From IMG/VR virus record IMGVR_UViG_3300045135_001738, positions 1 through 20,957 of that record: a DNA stretch of 20,957 nt; one strand, written 5' to 3'. The first letter of the stretch is position 1, and each line of letters starts with the position of its first letter. Shown piece after piece: positions 6,529-12,996 of this stretch. Origin of the DNA: a virus. Position numbers and translations under genes: made by a program. The notes under the pieces are model-generated. The model saw nothing but the letters and a program-made list of their open reading frames with translations. It was not told where the DNA came from and did not search any database.

Positions 6529-9372
6529 TCAACCAGCCAAAGACTTCAAAAAACTATCCGCAGCACGGTTCAAACCAACAGCACCGCCAGCACGCATCCG
6601 CAACGGCTGGTCCAAAGGCGCAATCGTCGGAGCACCGCCAGTAATCCGGGCCAAAACATCCTCAAACGTCTCAACAGGACGAACAGGAATGTTAATCGCA
6701 CCAACACCATCAGTCGTTGTCGATGTAGCGTCACCAGACACATCGTCAGCACCAGCAGACGTGCTGCCAATCGGAACACAAGTACCCGTCGCAGGGTCAC
6801 GAATATAACCCTCGGGGCAACCGTCCTGAGCACCAACCTGATCACCGCCAAAGTCAGAGATGCCATAATCACCCATGCCCTGACCAGACTTATAACCGTC
6901 CAACGCAGCCTGAGCAGCGTCAGAGCGGCTCTTCGCAAGCGTATCAGGCGTAATCAAACCATACGTCAAACCACTCAAAATGCCGCCAAAAATAGTCTCA
7001 GCAGTATTCGGCTCAGGGTCCAAGTTCTGCATCGCAGTCTGAACCTGAGAAATCACGTCATTCGTAGTCGTAGACTGCTGTTGAGCCAAAGACTGAGGAT
7101 TATACTGCGCACGATCCTGATTAATCGCACTGTTCGGATCAGTCTCAGAAGTCATCGATGGCGCAGAACTCACCGCCTGACGACCAGACGCAATCGCAGC
7201 GTCTACCTGAGCCTGATCTTGAGACGGCGCCGCAGGAGCCGCAGCTGGAGCCACACCCTGAGCAGATACACTCGGACCAGCCAAACCAGAAACCTCAGAT
7301 GGACTCAAACCAAACTCAGAAGCAATAGACGCAATCTGACCACCACTCAACGGACCCATGTTCTCAACAGTGTCCGCAATCGCCTGAGCCGCAGCAGCCT
7401 GAGCCAAACCACGGTCAATGCCAGACGAAATAGAAGGCGCCGTAGTCGAAGGAGCAGCAGGCGCAGCAACCGAAACAGGCGTCGTGTCCTGATCCAAATT
7501 CGCAACGCTACTGCTAATGTTCGGATCTATGCTAACACTCTTGCCCTGCTTATTCGCCTCTCTGTCAACTATCGACTGAACATCAGTCATGGACAAACCA
7601 CTCTTGTTCGCAATATTCGCAATCTCCTGCTCAGAAATCGATACAACCGAACCACTCTTGTTGACAGTACCGCGAATCGAAGTAATCGCCTCATCAATGC
7701 TCTGCTGAGTGGCACGACCCTGCGTAGAAGCCGCAGGCGAAACAGTCGAACTCGGAGCAGTCGCCGCTGCAGTCGAAGGCGTGACATTAGACAAAGCCAT
7801 CATGTCCTGAGCTATGTCCACAGCAGCAGGAGAAATAGACGGACTTAAACTCGGAGCAACCGAAACAGGCTGAGACATCGCAACATCCTCAGCCGTAATC
7901 CCCTGATTCGTCGCCATCTGAGCAGCAGCAGCCTCATTCGACGCAACATTGCTGCCAGTCCCGCGCGAAATATCACCAATCGCAGAAACAATCCCAGACG
8001 CCTGCGCAGGGCTAACACCGCCACGAGACGCATTCGTAGAAACACTGCCAGTCCCACCCGGAACACCAACAGTAGATGTCCGACCACTCGCAACGTCAGA
8101 AGCCGTAACACCCATGCCCGGTAAACCCGGACCAAAATTCCCACTCGCAATCGAACCACGATCCATCGCAGCGTCAACAGCAGCCTGTGTCGCAGCAGAA
8201 TTCGCCGCCTGAGATGCACTCAAACCCATCATGTCCTGCGCCATGTCAGACGCAATAGACTGACTCATAGACATCGCAGAAGGACTCACATCAACACTCG
8301 GAGCAGAAGGACTAGAAACACTCTGAGAAGAAACACTCGGAGCAGTCATCCCAAACGAAACCTCAGGATCAAACGTGTCCAACATGCTAGTAGGAGCAGA
8401 CGGATTCATAGCCGTGCTCAACTGATCAACAACAGACATGCTCGGCTGAGAAACACTCGTCTGGGCACTCGGACCACTGCCCCAACCACCCAAACCACCC
8501 AACGCCGCAGCAGTCTCAGCCGCAGCCTGTGCACCATAACCACCCAAACCAGACTGACCTAAACCAACATTCGCAGCAGTCGCAGCAGCCTCAGCTACAG
8601 CATCCGCAACCGCAGCAGCCGCAGGAGAACCATAAACATCGCCAAATGCATCAAAACCCGGACCATCACCGCCGCCGCCAAAATCACCCGGACCACCACC
8701 ACCAAATGCACCGCCAACCTCACCCGGACCAACCTCGCCAGTGCCTACACCACCGCCAAATGCCTCGCCAGCACCTAAACCAAAACCACCCTCAGCAGCC
8801 GCATTCTCAGGATACGAAGGAATCCCGCGAGGACCCGGACCACCCCAGCCACCACGAGACTTCAAAAGACCAGCCTCCTCAGGCGTAATATACGCCAACA
8901 TGTGATCCTGACCCTTAATCACAGCACGACGAGGCGCCTCAACATCACCACCAGCTAAACCACCACGCTTCATGCCAACAACAGGACGCTGCATCGGAGA
9001 CTGCATACGACCCTGCATCGAAACAGGACCCCGCATCGGCATCTGACCAGTAAATACATCCATCTGACCCATGCTATCCGCAGAAACAGGCGCAGAAAAA
9101 CGACCCAATGTCGTCTCCAAAAAATCACCAAAACGACGACGACGAGGAGCCCCAACACTCATGCCACCAAAATCAGAACCACTACCCCACTGAGGAGGCG
9201 CCTGAATCGGAGCACCACCCATCGGAGGCGCAGGAGGCATCGGCTGACCCATCCCCATCGGAGGCATCGGCTGACCCATGGGCGCCATACCCGGCATCGG
9301 CGCCATGCCACCCATCGGGGCAGGCATACCCGGCATCGGAGGAGCATTAAATCCAGTCTTAACTGCAGGCAT
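6529..9372 (-). CDS. Large low-complexity protein, probably virion-associated (947 aa)
   Basis: Residues 1-60 are a Met/Pro/Gly repeat (PMPGMAPMGQPMPPMGMGQP). At 155-175 comes GQDHMLAYITPEEAGLLKSR, a motif I recall from marine phage proteins. Residues 176-250 are Gly-rich, then about 500 residues are rich in Ala, Ser, Thr and Pro. Two repeat types stand out: IAQDMMxLS-like at 373-385 and 519-528, and I-A-x-I-A-x4-G-L-S-x3-V at 583-603 and 680-697. A two-cysteine loop, GCPEGYIRDPATGTCVPIG at 851-869, resembles CPxGYxxDPxTxxCVP modules of phage structural proteins. The end is LRMRAGGAVGLNRAADSFLK. ATG 9372 has TTGGAG 9 bases upstream. It lies directly before the terminase, an unusual place for a tail or internal protein. 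Function unknown. Confidence 0.75.
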   Translation of the reverse strand: MPAVKTGFNAPPMPGMPAPMGGMAPMPGMAPMGQPMPPMGMGQPMPPAPPMGGAPIQAPPQWGSGSDFGGMSVGAPRRRRFGDFLETTLGRFSAPVSADSMGQMDVFTGQMPMRGPVSMQGRMQSPMQRPVVGMKRGGLAGGDVEAPRRAVIKGQDHMLAYITPEEAGLLKSRGGWGGPGPRGIPSYPENAAAEGGFGLGAGEAFGGGVGTGEVGPGEVGGAFGGGGPGDFGGGGDGPGFDAFGDVYGSPAAAAVADAVAEAAATAANVGLGQSGLGGYGAQAAAETAAALGGLGGWGSGPSAQTSVSQPSMSVVDQLSTAMNPSAPTSMLDTFDPEVSFGMTAPSVSSQSVSSPSAPSVDVSPSAMSMSQSIASDMAQDMMGLSASQAANSAATQAAVDAAMDRGSIASGNFGPGLPGMGVTASDVASGRTSTVGVPGGTGSVSTNASRGGVSPAQASGIVSAIGDISRGTGSNVASNEAAAAQMATNQGITAEDVAMSQPVSVAPSLSPSISPAAVDIAQDMMALSNVTPSTAAATAPSSTVSPAASTQGRATQQSIDEAITSIRGTVNKSGSVVSISEQEIANIANKSGLSMTDVQSIVDREANKQGKSVSIDPNISSSVANLDQDTTPVSVAAPAAPSTTAPSISSGIDRGLAQAAAAQAIADTVENMGPLSGGQIASIASEFGLSPSEVSGLAGPSVSAQGVAPAAAPAAPSQDQAQVDAAIASGRQAVSSAPSMTSETDPNSAINQDRAQYNPQSLAQQQSTTTNDVISQVQTAMQNLDPEPNTAETIFGGILSGLTYGLITPDTLAKSRSDAAQAALDGYKSGQGMGDYGISDFGGDQVGAQDGCPEGYIRDPATGTCVPIGSTSAGADDVSGDATSTTTDGVGAINIPVRPVETFEDVLARITGGAPTIAPLDQPLRMRAGGAVGLNRAADSFLKSLAG

Positions 9373-9422
9373 GAGTCAAATCTCCAAAAAATCTAACTCA
9401 AACACTACCACCCACACCAAAT

Positions 9423-9662
9423 TTAATCAATGCGCTCCAATAATCCATGACGAATCATGTCCGCAGCCAATACATCCCTCCCACCAAAACGAAACCAACA
9501 ACCACTCCACTCACTCAGCTCAATCGCTAAACGACGCAAAAACCTAACCTCATCCTCACCACTCCCAGTCACATGACGACAGTGCAAAAATGGAACAACC
9601 TCTCCAGCCTCCTGACCGTCAAACTCAACCTCACTGCCATACCGCAACCTAAATCTAGCCAT
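9423..9662 (-). CDS. Small unknown protein, first gene of the late operon (79 aa)
   Basis: A short mixed alpha/beta protein (MARFRLRYGSEVEFDG at the start, RFLRRLAIELSEWSGCWFRF in the middle). I recall similar RLRY...SEWSG.W.RF proteins in other phages but no function. The ATG has GGGGAG 6 bases upstream. It is preceded by a promoter-like sequence at 9694-9723 and followed after 50 bases by the 947-aa gene, so it appears to open the late transcript. Confidence 0.65.
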   Translation of the reverse strand: MARFRLRYGSEVEFDGQEAGEVVPFLHCRHVTGSGEDEVRFLRRLAIELSEWSGCWFRFGGRDVLAADMIRHGLLERID

Positions 9663-9693
9663 GCCAAACTCCCCAATATGCGCTGAGGATAGT

Positions 9694-9723
9694 ATCCTAT
9701 GGGAGTCTCTGGGGACCCGTCAA
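9694..9723 (-). promoter_or_regulatory. Putative late-operon promoter
   Basis: On the minus strand TTGACG (9723-9718) is followed by an 18-base spacer and TAGGAT (9699-9694), about 30 bases before the 79-aa gene. The inverted repeat AGGATA-G-TATCCT (9686-9698) overlaps the -10. A GGGACCC copy touches the -35 and four more lie upstream. Confidence 0.5.
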
Positions 9724-9767
9724 GGGCAAAGGGACCCAAAGAGACCCAAGGGACCCGCTAGGGACCC
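9712..9767. repeat. Array of five GGGACCC repeats upstream of the late promoter
   Basis: GGGACCC occurs at 9712, 9731, 9750 and 9761, with GAGACCC at 9741. The steps are 19, 10, 9 and 11 bases, close to whole turns of the helix. The unit is nearly self-complementary. The array lies at and just upstream of the -35 box, as binding sites for an activator of late transcription would. Confidence 0.6.
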
Positions 9768-9837
9768 GGAAAGGTAGTGAAAAGGTTTCCGTAGGTGGCT
9801 GTGGGTGGGGAACTGGGTGTAGTAGTTCTCGGTGTTC

Positions 9838-9926
9838 GGGCCCGAAAAAAGGGGGGTATAACCCCCCTGTGCCCCCGAACCCGAACAAATGCCCGAACCC
9901 GATAGGGTACCTGCCCGATTGCCCGG
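9838..9926. repeat. CCCGAA/CCCGAT-rich intergenic segment
   Basis: CCCGAA or CCCGAT occurs about six times around and beyond the terminator, all in the same orientation on the plus strand, for example CCCGAACCCGAACAAATG and CCCGAACCCGAT. Similar clusters fill the gaps at 11331-11465 and 12759-12996. The rest of the 9663-9942 gap holds the promoter, GGGACCC array and terminator; I see no gene in it. Confidence 0.5.
9845..9867 (-). terminator. Rho-independent terminator after the amidoligase gene
   Basis: On the minus strand GGGGGGT pairs with ACCCCCC around a three-base loop and is followed by six T. It lies 76 bases beyond the amidoligase stop and would separate that transcript from the late promoter downstream. 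Confidence 0.9.
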
Positions 9927-9942
9927 GCAGGCCGTGGGCGCC

Positions 9943-11037
9943 TTAGCGCCGTTGGTCCAGATCATGCATGCGATCCTGCCACCATTCGAAATCCAGATCA
10001 TCCAGCCCGGCCCAAACGCTGGGCATGCCGCGCCGATTCTCGGGGCGCAAGCGGGCGCCGCTGGTGCGTTCGGTCCAGCTGGTGCGGACCTCATAGCGGG
10101 CAAGGTCGGTGCCATCGCCATATGAGTGGCCGTTGGCCTGCTGGGTGTGCGTGATCACGGCGGCGTCACCCACGCGGGCGCGTATTTCAGATATGCGCCC
10201 CCGGATGTTCTGTTCGCTGGTGCCTGTGGCGTCCATCAGGTCGCGGACTGTGGCACCACCGGGGCGGCGGCAAAGGGTGTAAATCACGCCCACGCGGGCG
10301 CCGCGCCGAAACGGCTGCTCGGGCGTCTCGCGCAATTGTTCGCGTTCGCCGGACTCGATACGCTCGGCGGTGGTCCAGCTGACTAGGTTCAACAGGAACT
10401 TCACCCATGCGATGATCTTGATGGGCTCAATGGTGCCTGCGGCTTGGCGAAACTCAATGGTGCCGCGCTGCCACGTCTGCAAGTTGATGGTGCTGAATTT
10501 GCCGCGCGTGGCGCTCTGCAGCTGGGCCAGCGTCTCGGCGCCTTCCAGCGCGCCAATGCTCACGGGCATGCAATAGCGGTTCTGGGTGCGGCTGGCCGGG
10601 TGCATGCGGTCAATGGTGGCCTGCTGGTAGGTGTAACGATACATGATATCTTTCACCGCGATAGCGTCCAGCGGGTCAAGGTATAGGCCATCGCCCGTGA
10701 TGTAGCGGCCAGTGCGCTCCTTGTGGGCGATGCTTTCGCCTGTGAAGGCGTTGGGGCGGTGGGCGGCGTCCAGCGGCGCGTTGCTAATGTGAACGTGCAA
10801 GCCACAAGCGCGGTTGATGGTGCAGCCTGCGCTTTCCAGCGCGGCGCAGACGTTGTGGATGTATTCCCATGCAACTTGGCCAGCGGCCAGCGGGGGCAGA
10901 ACGATTTCTGCGTCAACGCTGGGGGTGCCATCGGGTTTGACCTCGCACCCTCGTATGCCGCGCGATGCCAAGGCGCGTGTCACGGCGGGGATGCTGGCGC
11001 CGTGGGTTTCGATTTCTATGCCAAATGTGTGTGTCAT
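9943..11037 (-). CDS. Amidoligase (COOH-NH2 ligase, Amidoligase_2 type) fused to a winged-helix-like domain
   Basis: A 364-residue enzyme. The ligase domain (about 4-220) shows the family signatures: FGIEIETHG at 5-13, DAEIVLPPL at 42-50, GLHVHIS at 79-85 and TIEFRQAAGTIEP at 193-205. Families of this glutamine-synthetase/gamma-glutamylcysteine-ligase-like fold join a carboxylate to an amine with ATP. After it, residues 243-298 (ARVGVIYTLCRRPGGATVRD then LMDATGTSEQNIRGRISEIR) look like a winged helix, which is not a standard part of the ligase. I start at ATG 11037, which has AAGGA 8 bases upstream; ATG 11043 is too close to that site and the longer reading to 11109 runs through the promoter. 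The gene is monocistronic, with its own promoter, palindromic operator and terminator, and is GC-rich compared with the late genes. The substrate is unknown. A gamma-glutamylcyclotransferase-like gene at 14770 has a matching operator. Confidence 0.88.
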   Translation of the reverse strand: MTHTFGIEIETHGASIPAVTRALASRGIRGCEVKPDGTPSVDAEIVLPPLAAGQVAWEYIHNVCAALESAGCTINRACGLHVHISNAPLDAAHRPNAFTGESIAHKERTGRYITGDGLYLDPLDAIAVKDIMYRYTYQQATIDRMHPASRTQNRYCMPVSIGALEGAETLAQLQSATRGKFSTINLQTWQRGTIEFRQAAGTIEPIKIIAWVKFLLNLVSWTTAERIESGEREQLRETPEQPFRRGARVGVIYTLCRRPGGATVRDLMDATGTSEQNIRGRISEIRARVGDAAVITHTQQANGHSYGDGTDLARYEVRTSWTERTSGARLRPENRRGMPSVWAGLDDLDFEWWQDRMHDLDQRR

Positions 11038-11064
11038 GCTCATATTCCTTTTTTTGCATGTGTG

Positions 11065-11080
11065 GCCGCAAGCCTGCGGC
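11065..11080 (-). other. Hairpin at the 5' end of the amidoligase mRNA
   Basis: GCCGCA (11065-11070) and TGCGGC (11075-11080) are perfect inverted repeats with a four-base loop, just downstream of the predicted -10 (11089-11094). It would sit at or very near the mRNA start and may stabilise the transcript or act as an operator. Confidence 0.5.
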
Positions 11081-11088
11081 ATAGGTGT

Positions 11089-11117
11089 AGAATATGGGAT
11101 AAATCCCACGTGGGCAA
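11089..11117 (-). promoter_or_regulatory. Amidoligase promoter
   Basis: On the minus strand TTGCCC (11117-11112), a 17-base spacer and TATTCT (11094-11089) precede the gene by about 50 bases. The spacer contains the palindrome TGGGATAAATCCCA next to the -10. Confidence 0.65.
11095..11108. promoter_or_regulatory. Palindromic operator TGGGATAAATCCCA
   Basis: TGGGAT and ATCCCA are a perfect inverted repeat around AA. It abuts the amidoligase -10 box on its upstream side. The same palindrome with TA in the middle (TGGGATATATCCCA, 14726-14739) overlaps the -10 of the cyclotransferase-like gene. A repressor bound here would block polymerase at both. Confidence 0.65.
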
Positions 11118-11136
11118 GCGGAAAAGCGCATAAAGG

Positions 11137-11150
11137 CGAACAATTGTTCG
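11137..11150. promoter_or_regulatory. Palindrome CGAACAATTGTTCG upstream of the amidoligase promoter
   Basis: A perfect 14-bp palindrome, 19 bases upstream of the -35. Read on the minus strand the block is AACCCGAACAATTGTTCG. Copies stand upstream of the next two minus-strand promoters. The GAAC-N4-GTTC form equals the Gram-positive type LexA box, but a phage regulator is as likely. Confidence 0.6.
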
Positions 11151-11300
11151 GGTTTCTGCTGGTGCCGGGCGGCGCCGGGCGCCGGGCTGGTGGTGCTGGA
11201 TCTGACCGGGCGGGCCGGGCCGGGGCGCCGGGCGGTGGCCAGCCGGGGGGGGGCCGGGGGCCGGGCCGGGCGGCAGGGGCGGGGCGTGGGCGTGGGGCGG
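11151..11300. other. Extremely G-rich non-coding segment with G-quadruplex potential
   Basis: The plus strand from about 11160 to 11300 consists largely of GGG and GGGG runs separated by one to four bases (nine G at 11245-11253, then many shorter runs to 11300). Several quadruplex motifs can be drawn. Frames open across it are low-complexity and lack ribosome sites, so I see no gene. Confidence 0.55.
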
Positions 11301-11334
11301 AAAAGAAAAGGGGCCAGCCATGATGGCCAGCCCC
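11301..11334 (-). terminator. Rho-independent terminator after the 110-aa gene
   Basis: On the minus strand GGGGC and GCCCC form the outer stem, a CA/CA internal loop follows, then TGGC and GCCA close on a three-base loop. A TTTTCTTTT tract follows directly. It lies between the 110-aa gene and the G-rich segment. Confidence 0.75.
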
Positions 11335-11465
11335 GATCCCGATTGTCCCGATCCCGATGCCCGATGCTATAGCCCGATATCATATAGCCCGATATCATAT
11401 AGCCCGAACCCGAACCAAATAAACATGAGCCCGATGAAGGCTAGCCAAAAGGCCAGCCCCCCGAT
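11331..11465. repeat. CCCGAT repeat cluster with a 15-bp tandem repeat
   Basis: About ten CCCGAT/CCCGAA units lie in one orientation between the terminator and the 110-aa gene. Within them AGCCCGATATCATAT is repeated exactly at 11371-11385 and 11386-11400, with a third partial copy starting at 11401. An 8-bp inverted repeat (11439-11446 with 11451-11458) follows. The 11038-11476 gap holds these, the G-rich segment and the amidoligase control sites, and no gene. Confidence 0.6.
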
Positions 11466-11476
11466 GATATCCCTGA

Positions 11477-11809
11477 TCATGCTGCCTTCTCCCGCTCCCG
11501 AATCATAACCTCAAGCTGGTTCTGCGCCTCGCATAGCAGGGTCGCAAACGCGATGCGGCAAGCGATGTTGCCGAACGTGTCCCCCGGCTGCGCGATGCCG
11601 CCGCAGTCTTCAAGCCACGCTTCCCCGTCGCTTGTGTCCACGATGGAACACAGATGAATTGCTGCCCCGTAATAGATTGTCCAAGCGTGCCCGTCGCACG
11701 ATTCGTGCAGATACTCGCGCGCCTCGTCTTCGCTGTCGGTATTGTCTAGCGCCTCTCGCGCGATGTTCATGGCCTCAAGGTAAAACTTGGAATAGCTGAT
11801 ATCGATCAT
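11477..11809 (-). CDS. Small unknown phage protein (110 aa)
   Basis: I start at ATG 11809 (MIDISYSKFYLEAMNIAREA), which has AGGAG 8 bases upstream; the reading to 11839 crosses the leader. The middle, EYLHESCDGHAWTIYYGAAI, resembles a motif (HE..DGH.W.IYY) I recall from small early proteins of many phages. The second half contains AWLEDCGGIAQPGDTFGNIA and a hydrophobic helix. Four cysteines are scattered. Function unknown. It is a single-gene unit with promoter at 11838-11866 and terminator at 11301-11334. Confidence 0.75.
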   Translation of the reverse strand: MIDISYSKFYLEAMNIAREALDNTDSEDEAREYLHESCDGHAWTIYYGAAIHLCSIVDTSDGEAWLEDCGGIAQPGDTFGNIACRIAFATLLCEAQNQLEVMIREREKAA

Positions 11810-11837
11810 TGTCTTTTCTCCTATCCTAGACAATCCC

Positions 11838-11866
11838 ACAATCTACTAAGAAGAAGCGCAGGTCAA
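11838..11866 (-). promoter_or_regulatory. Promoter of the 110-aa gene
   Basis: On the minus strand TTGACC (11866-11861), a 17-base spacer and GATTGT (11843-11838). The leader continues GGGATTGTCTAGGATAGGAG, which closely matches the leader of the next operon (GGGATTATCTAGAAAAGGAG). Confidence 0.65.
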
Positions 11867-11912
11867 CAAAAAAATAACGCGTCTGATCTTTTTTAAGTCG
11901 CTGAAACAACAA

Positions 11913-11924
11913 GAACAATTGTTC
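11913..11924. promoter_or_regulatory. Palindrome GAACAATTGTTC upstream of the 110-aa gene promoter
   Basis: A perfect 12-bp palindrome ending 46 bases upstream of the -35, the same distance as the copy at 12662-12676 from its promoter. On the minus strand it is preceded by AACCC as in the other copies. It lies in a 125-base gap that otherwise has only the terminator and promoter. Confidence 0.6.
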
Positions 11925-11934
11925 GGGTTATCGT

Positions 11935-11961
11935 AAAAGAAAAGCCCGGGCTGGCCGGGCT
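11935..11961 (-). terminator. Rho-independent terminator after the three-gene operon
   Basis: On the minus strand AGCCCGG pairs with CCGGGCT around a five-base loop, followed by TTTCTTTT. It lies 5 bases beyond the stop of the 70-aa gene. Confidence 0.88.
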
Positions 11962-11966
11962 GATCT

Positions 11967-12179
11967 TCAGATCTTTTCGATTCGGATAAGCTGTGTTTCG
12001 TGCTCTTCGATTTCCCGAACATCTTCTTCGGTCAAGCTATATTGGCTATGCTCCACCTGAAACTGAACCCGGCGATGCATTTCCTCGGTCGCAAAGTCTA
12101 GCGCTTCCCATTGTTCTTCGAATTCGATCTCGTCCGGCTGCGAGTCCAGCGAATCGATTGCATATGTTACGCGCCACAT
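11967..12179 (-). CDS. Small acidic unknown protein (70 aa)
   Basis: I start at ATG 12179 (MWRVTYAIDSLDSQPDEIEF), with AAGGAG 8 bases upstream. The protein is rich in Glu and reads as a short beta strand followed by helices (EEQWEALDFATEEMHRRVQF), ending LIRIEKI. The shape, strand-helix with a conserved-looking W in EEQWEAL, is reminiscent of small phage proteins but I recognise no family. It is last in a three-gene operon, overlapping the 62-aa gene by 13 bases. Confidence 0.68.
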   Translation of the reverse strand: MWRVTYAIDSLDSQPDEIEFEEQWEALDFATEEMHRRVQFQVEHSQYSLTEEDVREIEEHETQLIRIEKI

Positions 12180-12355
12180 TCTTCTTTCTCCTTTTCTTCT
12201 GCATAACGTGGATTCCCGATATCCCGAATCCATGCTTCCGCTTCCGCTCTTGTTTCAAAGCTAGGTGCATCGTAGGCAATGCGAGACGCTAGGCGTCCCG
12301 CTGAAGTGTAAGCCGCAACATCGATTCCTCGTGCGCTGAAGTAAGTGTAAAACAT
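12167..12355 (-). CDS. Small unknown protein, middle gene of operon (62 aa)
   Basis: A short alpha/beta protein (MFYTYFSARGIDVAAYTSAG, then ETRAEAEAWIRDIGNPRYAEE). The pattern of a strand, a helix with AEAWI and a charged end is like many small phage proteins of unknown role. GGAGG stands 6 bases before the ATG. It starts one base after the stop of the 67-aa gene (TGAGATG) and overlaps the 70-aa gene, so the three are surely co-transcribed. Confidence 0.68.
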   Translation of the reverse strand: MFYTYFSARGIDVAAYTSAGRLASRIAYDAPSFETRAEAEAWIRDIGNPRYAEEKEKEECGA

Positions 12356-12356
12356 C

Positions 12357-12560
12357 TCAAGCCTCCGGGTAATATTCTAGCGCCTCACGAAAACGCCAAC
12401 CAGCTGCGCAATCGCAACCGATGTTATAAATATCGTCTTCGCTCCAGCCCCAAGTGATAAGCTGATCAATCTCGGCTGAAGTAAGCGGCGTGTCAGTGAA
12501 GCCGTAACGCGCGAACATCTGGCAGATACCGGCAAAGCGTTTTGAAGATTTCTTAATCAT
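12357..12560 (-). CDS. Small unknown protein, first gene of operon (67 aa)
   Basis: I start at ATG 12560 (MIKKSSKRFAGICQMFARYG), with AAGGAG close upstream; the longer reading to 12608 covers the promoter. The rest, TPLTSAEIDQLITWGWSEDD then IYNIGCDCAAGWRFREALEYY, is helical with three cysteines. No family recognised. It opens a three-gene operon under the promoter at 12587-12615. Confidence 0.7.
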   Translation of the reverse strand: MIKKSSKRFAGICQMFARYGFTDTPLTSAEIDQLITWGWSEDDIYNIGCDCAAGWRFREALEYYPEA

Positions 12561-12586
12561 AGCCCTCTCCTTTTCTAGATAATCCC

Positions 12587-12615
12587 ACAATATCCCATAA
12601 TAAGGCATGAGTCAA
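12587..12615 (-). promoter_or_regulatory. Promoter of the three-gene operon
   Basis: On the minus strand TTGACT (12615-12610), a 17-base spacer and TATTGT (12592-12587). TGGGATA and TGGGATTA flank or overlap the -10, echoing the operator half-site of the amidoligase promoter. The leader then reads TCTAGAAAAGGAG. Confidence 0.72.
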
Positions 12616-12661
12616 TAGGGGATAATAAAAAAAAGATTGCGCTGGCTTATTCTCGACAACC

Positions 12662-12676
12662 CGGACAATTGTTCGG
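12662..12676. promoter_or_regulatory. Near-palindrome CCGGACAATTGTTCGG upstream of the operon promoter
   Basis: The third copy of the GAACAATTGTTC-type site, with one half-site base changed (GGAC for GAAC), again followed by GGGTTA on the plus strand and 46 bases upstream of the -35. A further degenerate copy, CGAACAATTGTGCG, is at 12743-12756. Confidence 0.5.
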
Positions 12677-12758
12677 GTTACGTATCACGGCATGATACGC
12701 CGCTGGCGCATACCCAGTGGTCATCTGTGTCTTGGGGGTAGACGAACAATTGTGCGGT

Positions 12759-12996
12759 CCCGATCCCGATCATTGGCCCGATCTCGGTCCCGATCCCGAT
12801 TGATTAGGAAAACCCGAAGCCCGATCCCGATTTGGTTAGGTTTTGCCTAATGTGCCCTGAGAGCCACGGAGAGGCCCGTAGAACCCGAACAAATTTTCGT
12901 GGTAGGTCGGCCCGATTTAAGCCCGAATGCCCGATTCTGGGCCCGATTTGGGGCCTTGTGGGGGCCGCGAGGCCAAGCCCGCCAAGCCCAGCCCCG
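12759..12996. repeat. CCCGAT repeat cluster
   Basis: From 12759 to 12831 seven CCCGAT and one CCCGAA occur within 73 bases, in pairs such as CCCGATCCCGAT. Five or more looser copies follow to the small-terminase stop. All are in the same orientation. The 12561-12997 gap holds this cluster, the palindromes and the promoter, and no gene that I can see. Confidence 0.65.

Noticed and set aside
6409-7848. 479-residue plus-strand open frame opposite the terminase and the 947-aa gene
   Set aside because: The translation is dominated by Arg, Asn, Ser and Thr, as expected for the complement of T/G-ending coding DNA. The opposite strand has clear terminase motifs and good gene junctions.
9720-10121. 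Minus-strand 133-residue frame overlapping the end of the amidoligase
   Set aside because: Low-complexity Ala/Pro translation; it runs through the terminator and GGGACCC array and conflicts with the amidoligase frame.
11040-11398. Open frames across the G-rich tract on both strands, for example Pro-rich minus-strand and Gly/Arg-rich plus-strand readings
   Set aside because: They are long only because GC-rich repeats lack stops. They have no ribosome site, show low-complexity translations and overlap the amidoligase control region.
12759-12996. Possible CRISPR array from the repeated CCCGAT words
   Set aside because: The units are 6 bases long with irregular 0-20 base gaps; there is no 25-40 base repeat, no unique spacers of equal length and no cas gene.
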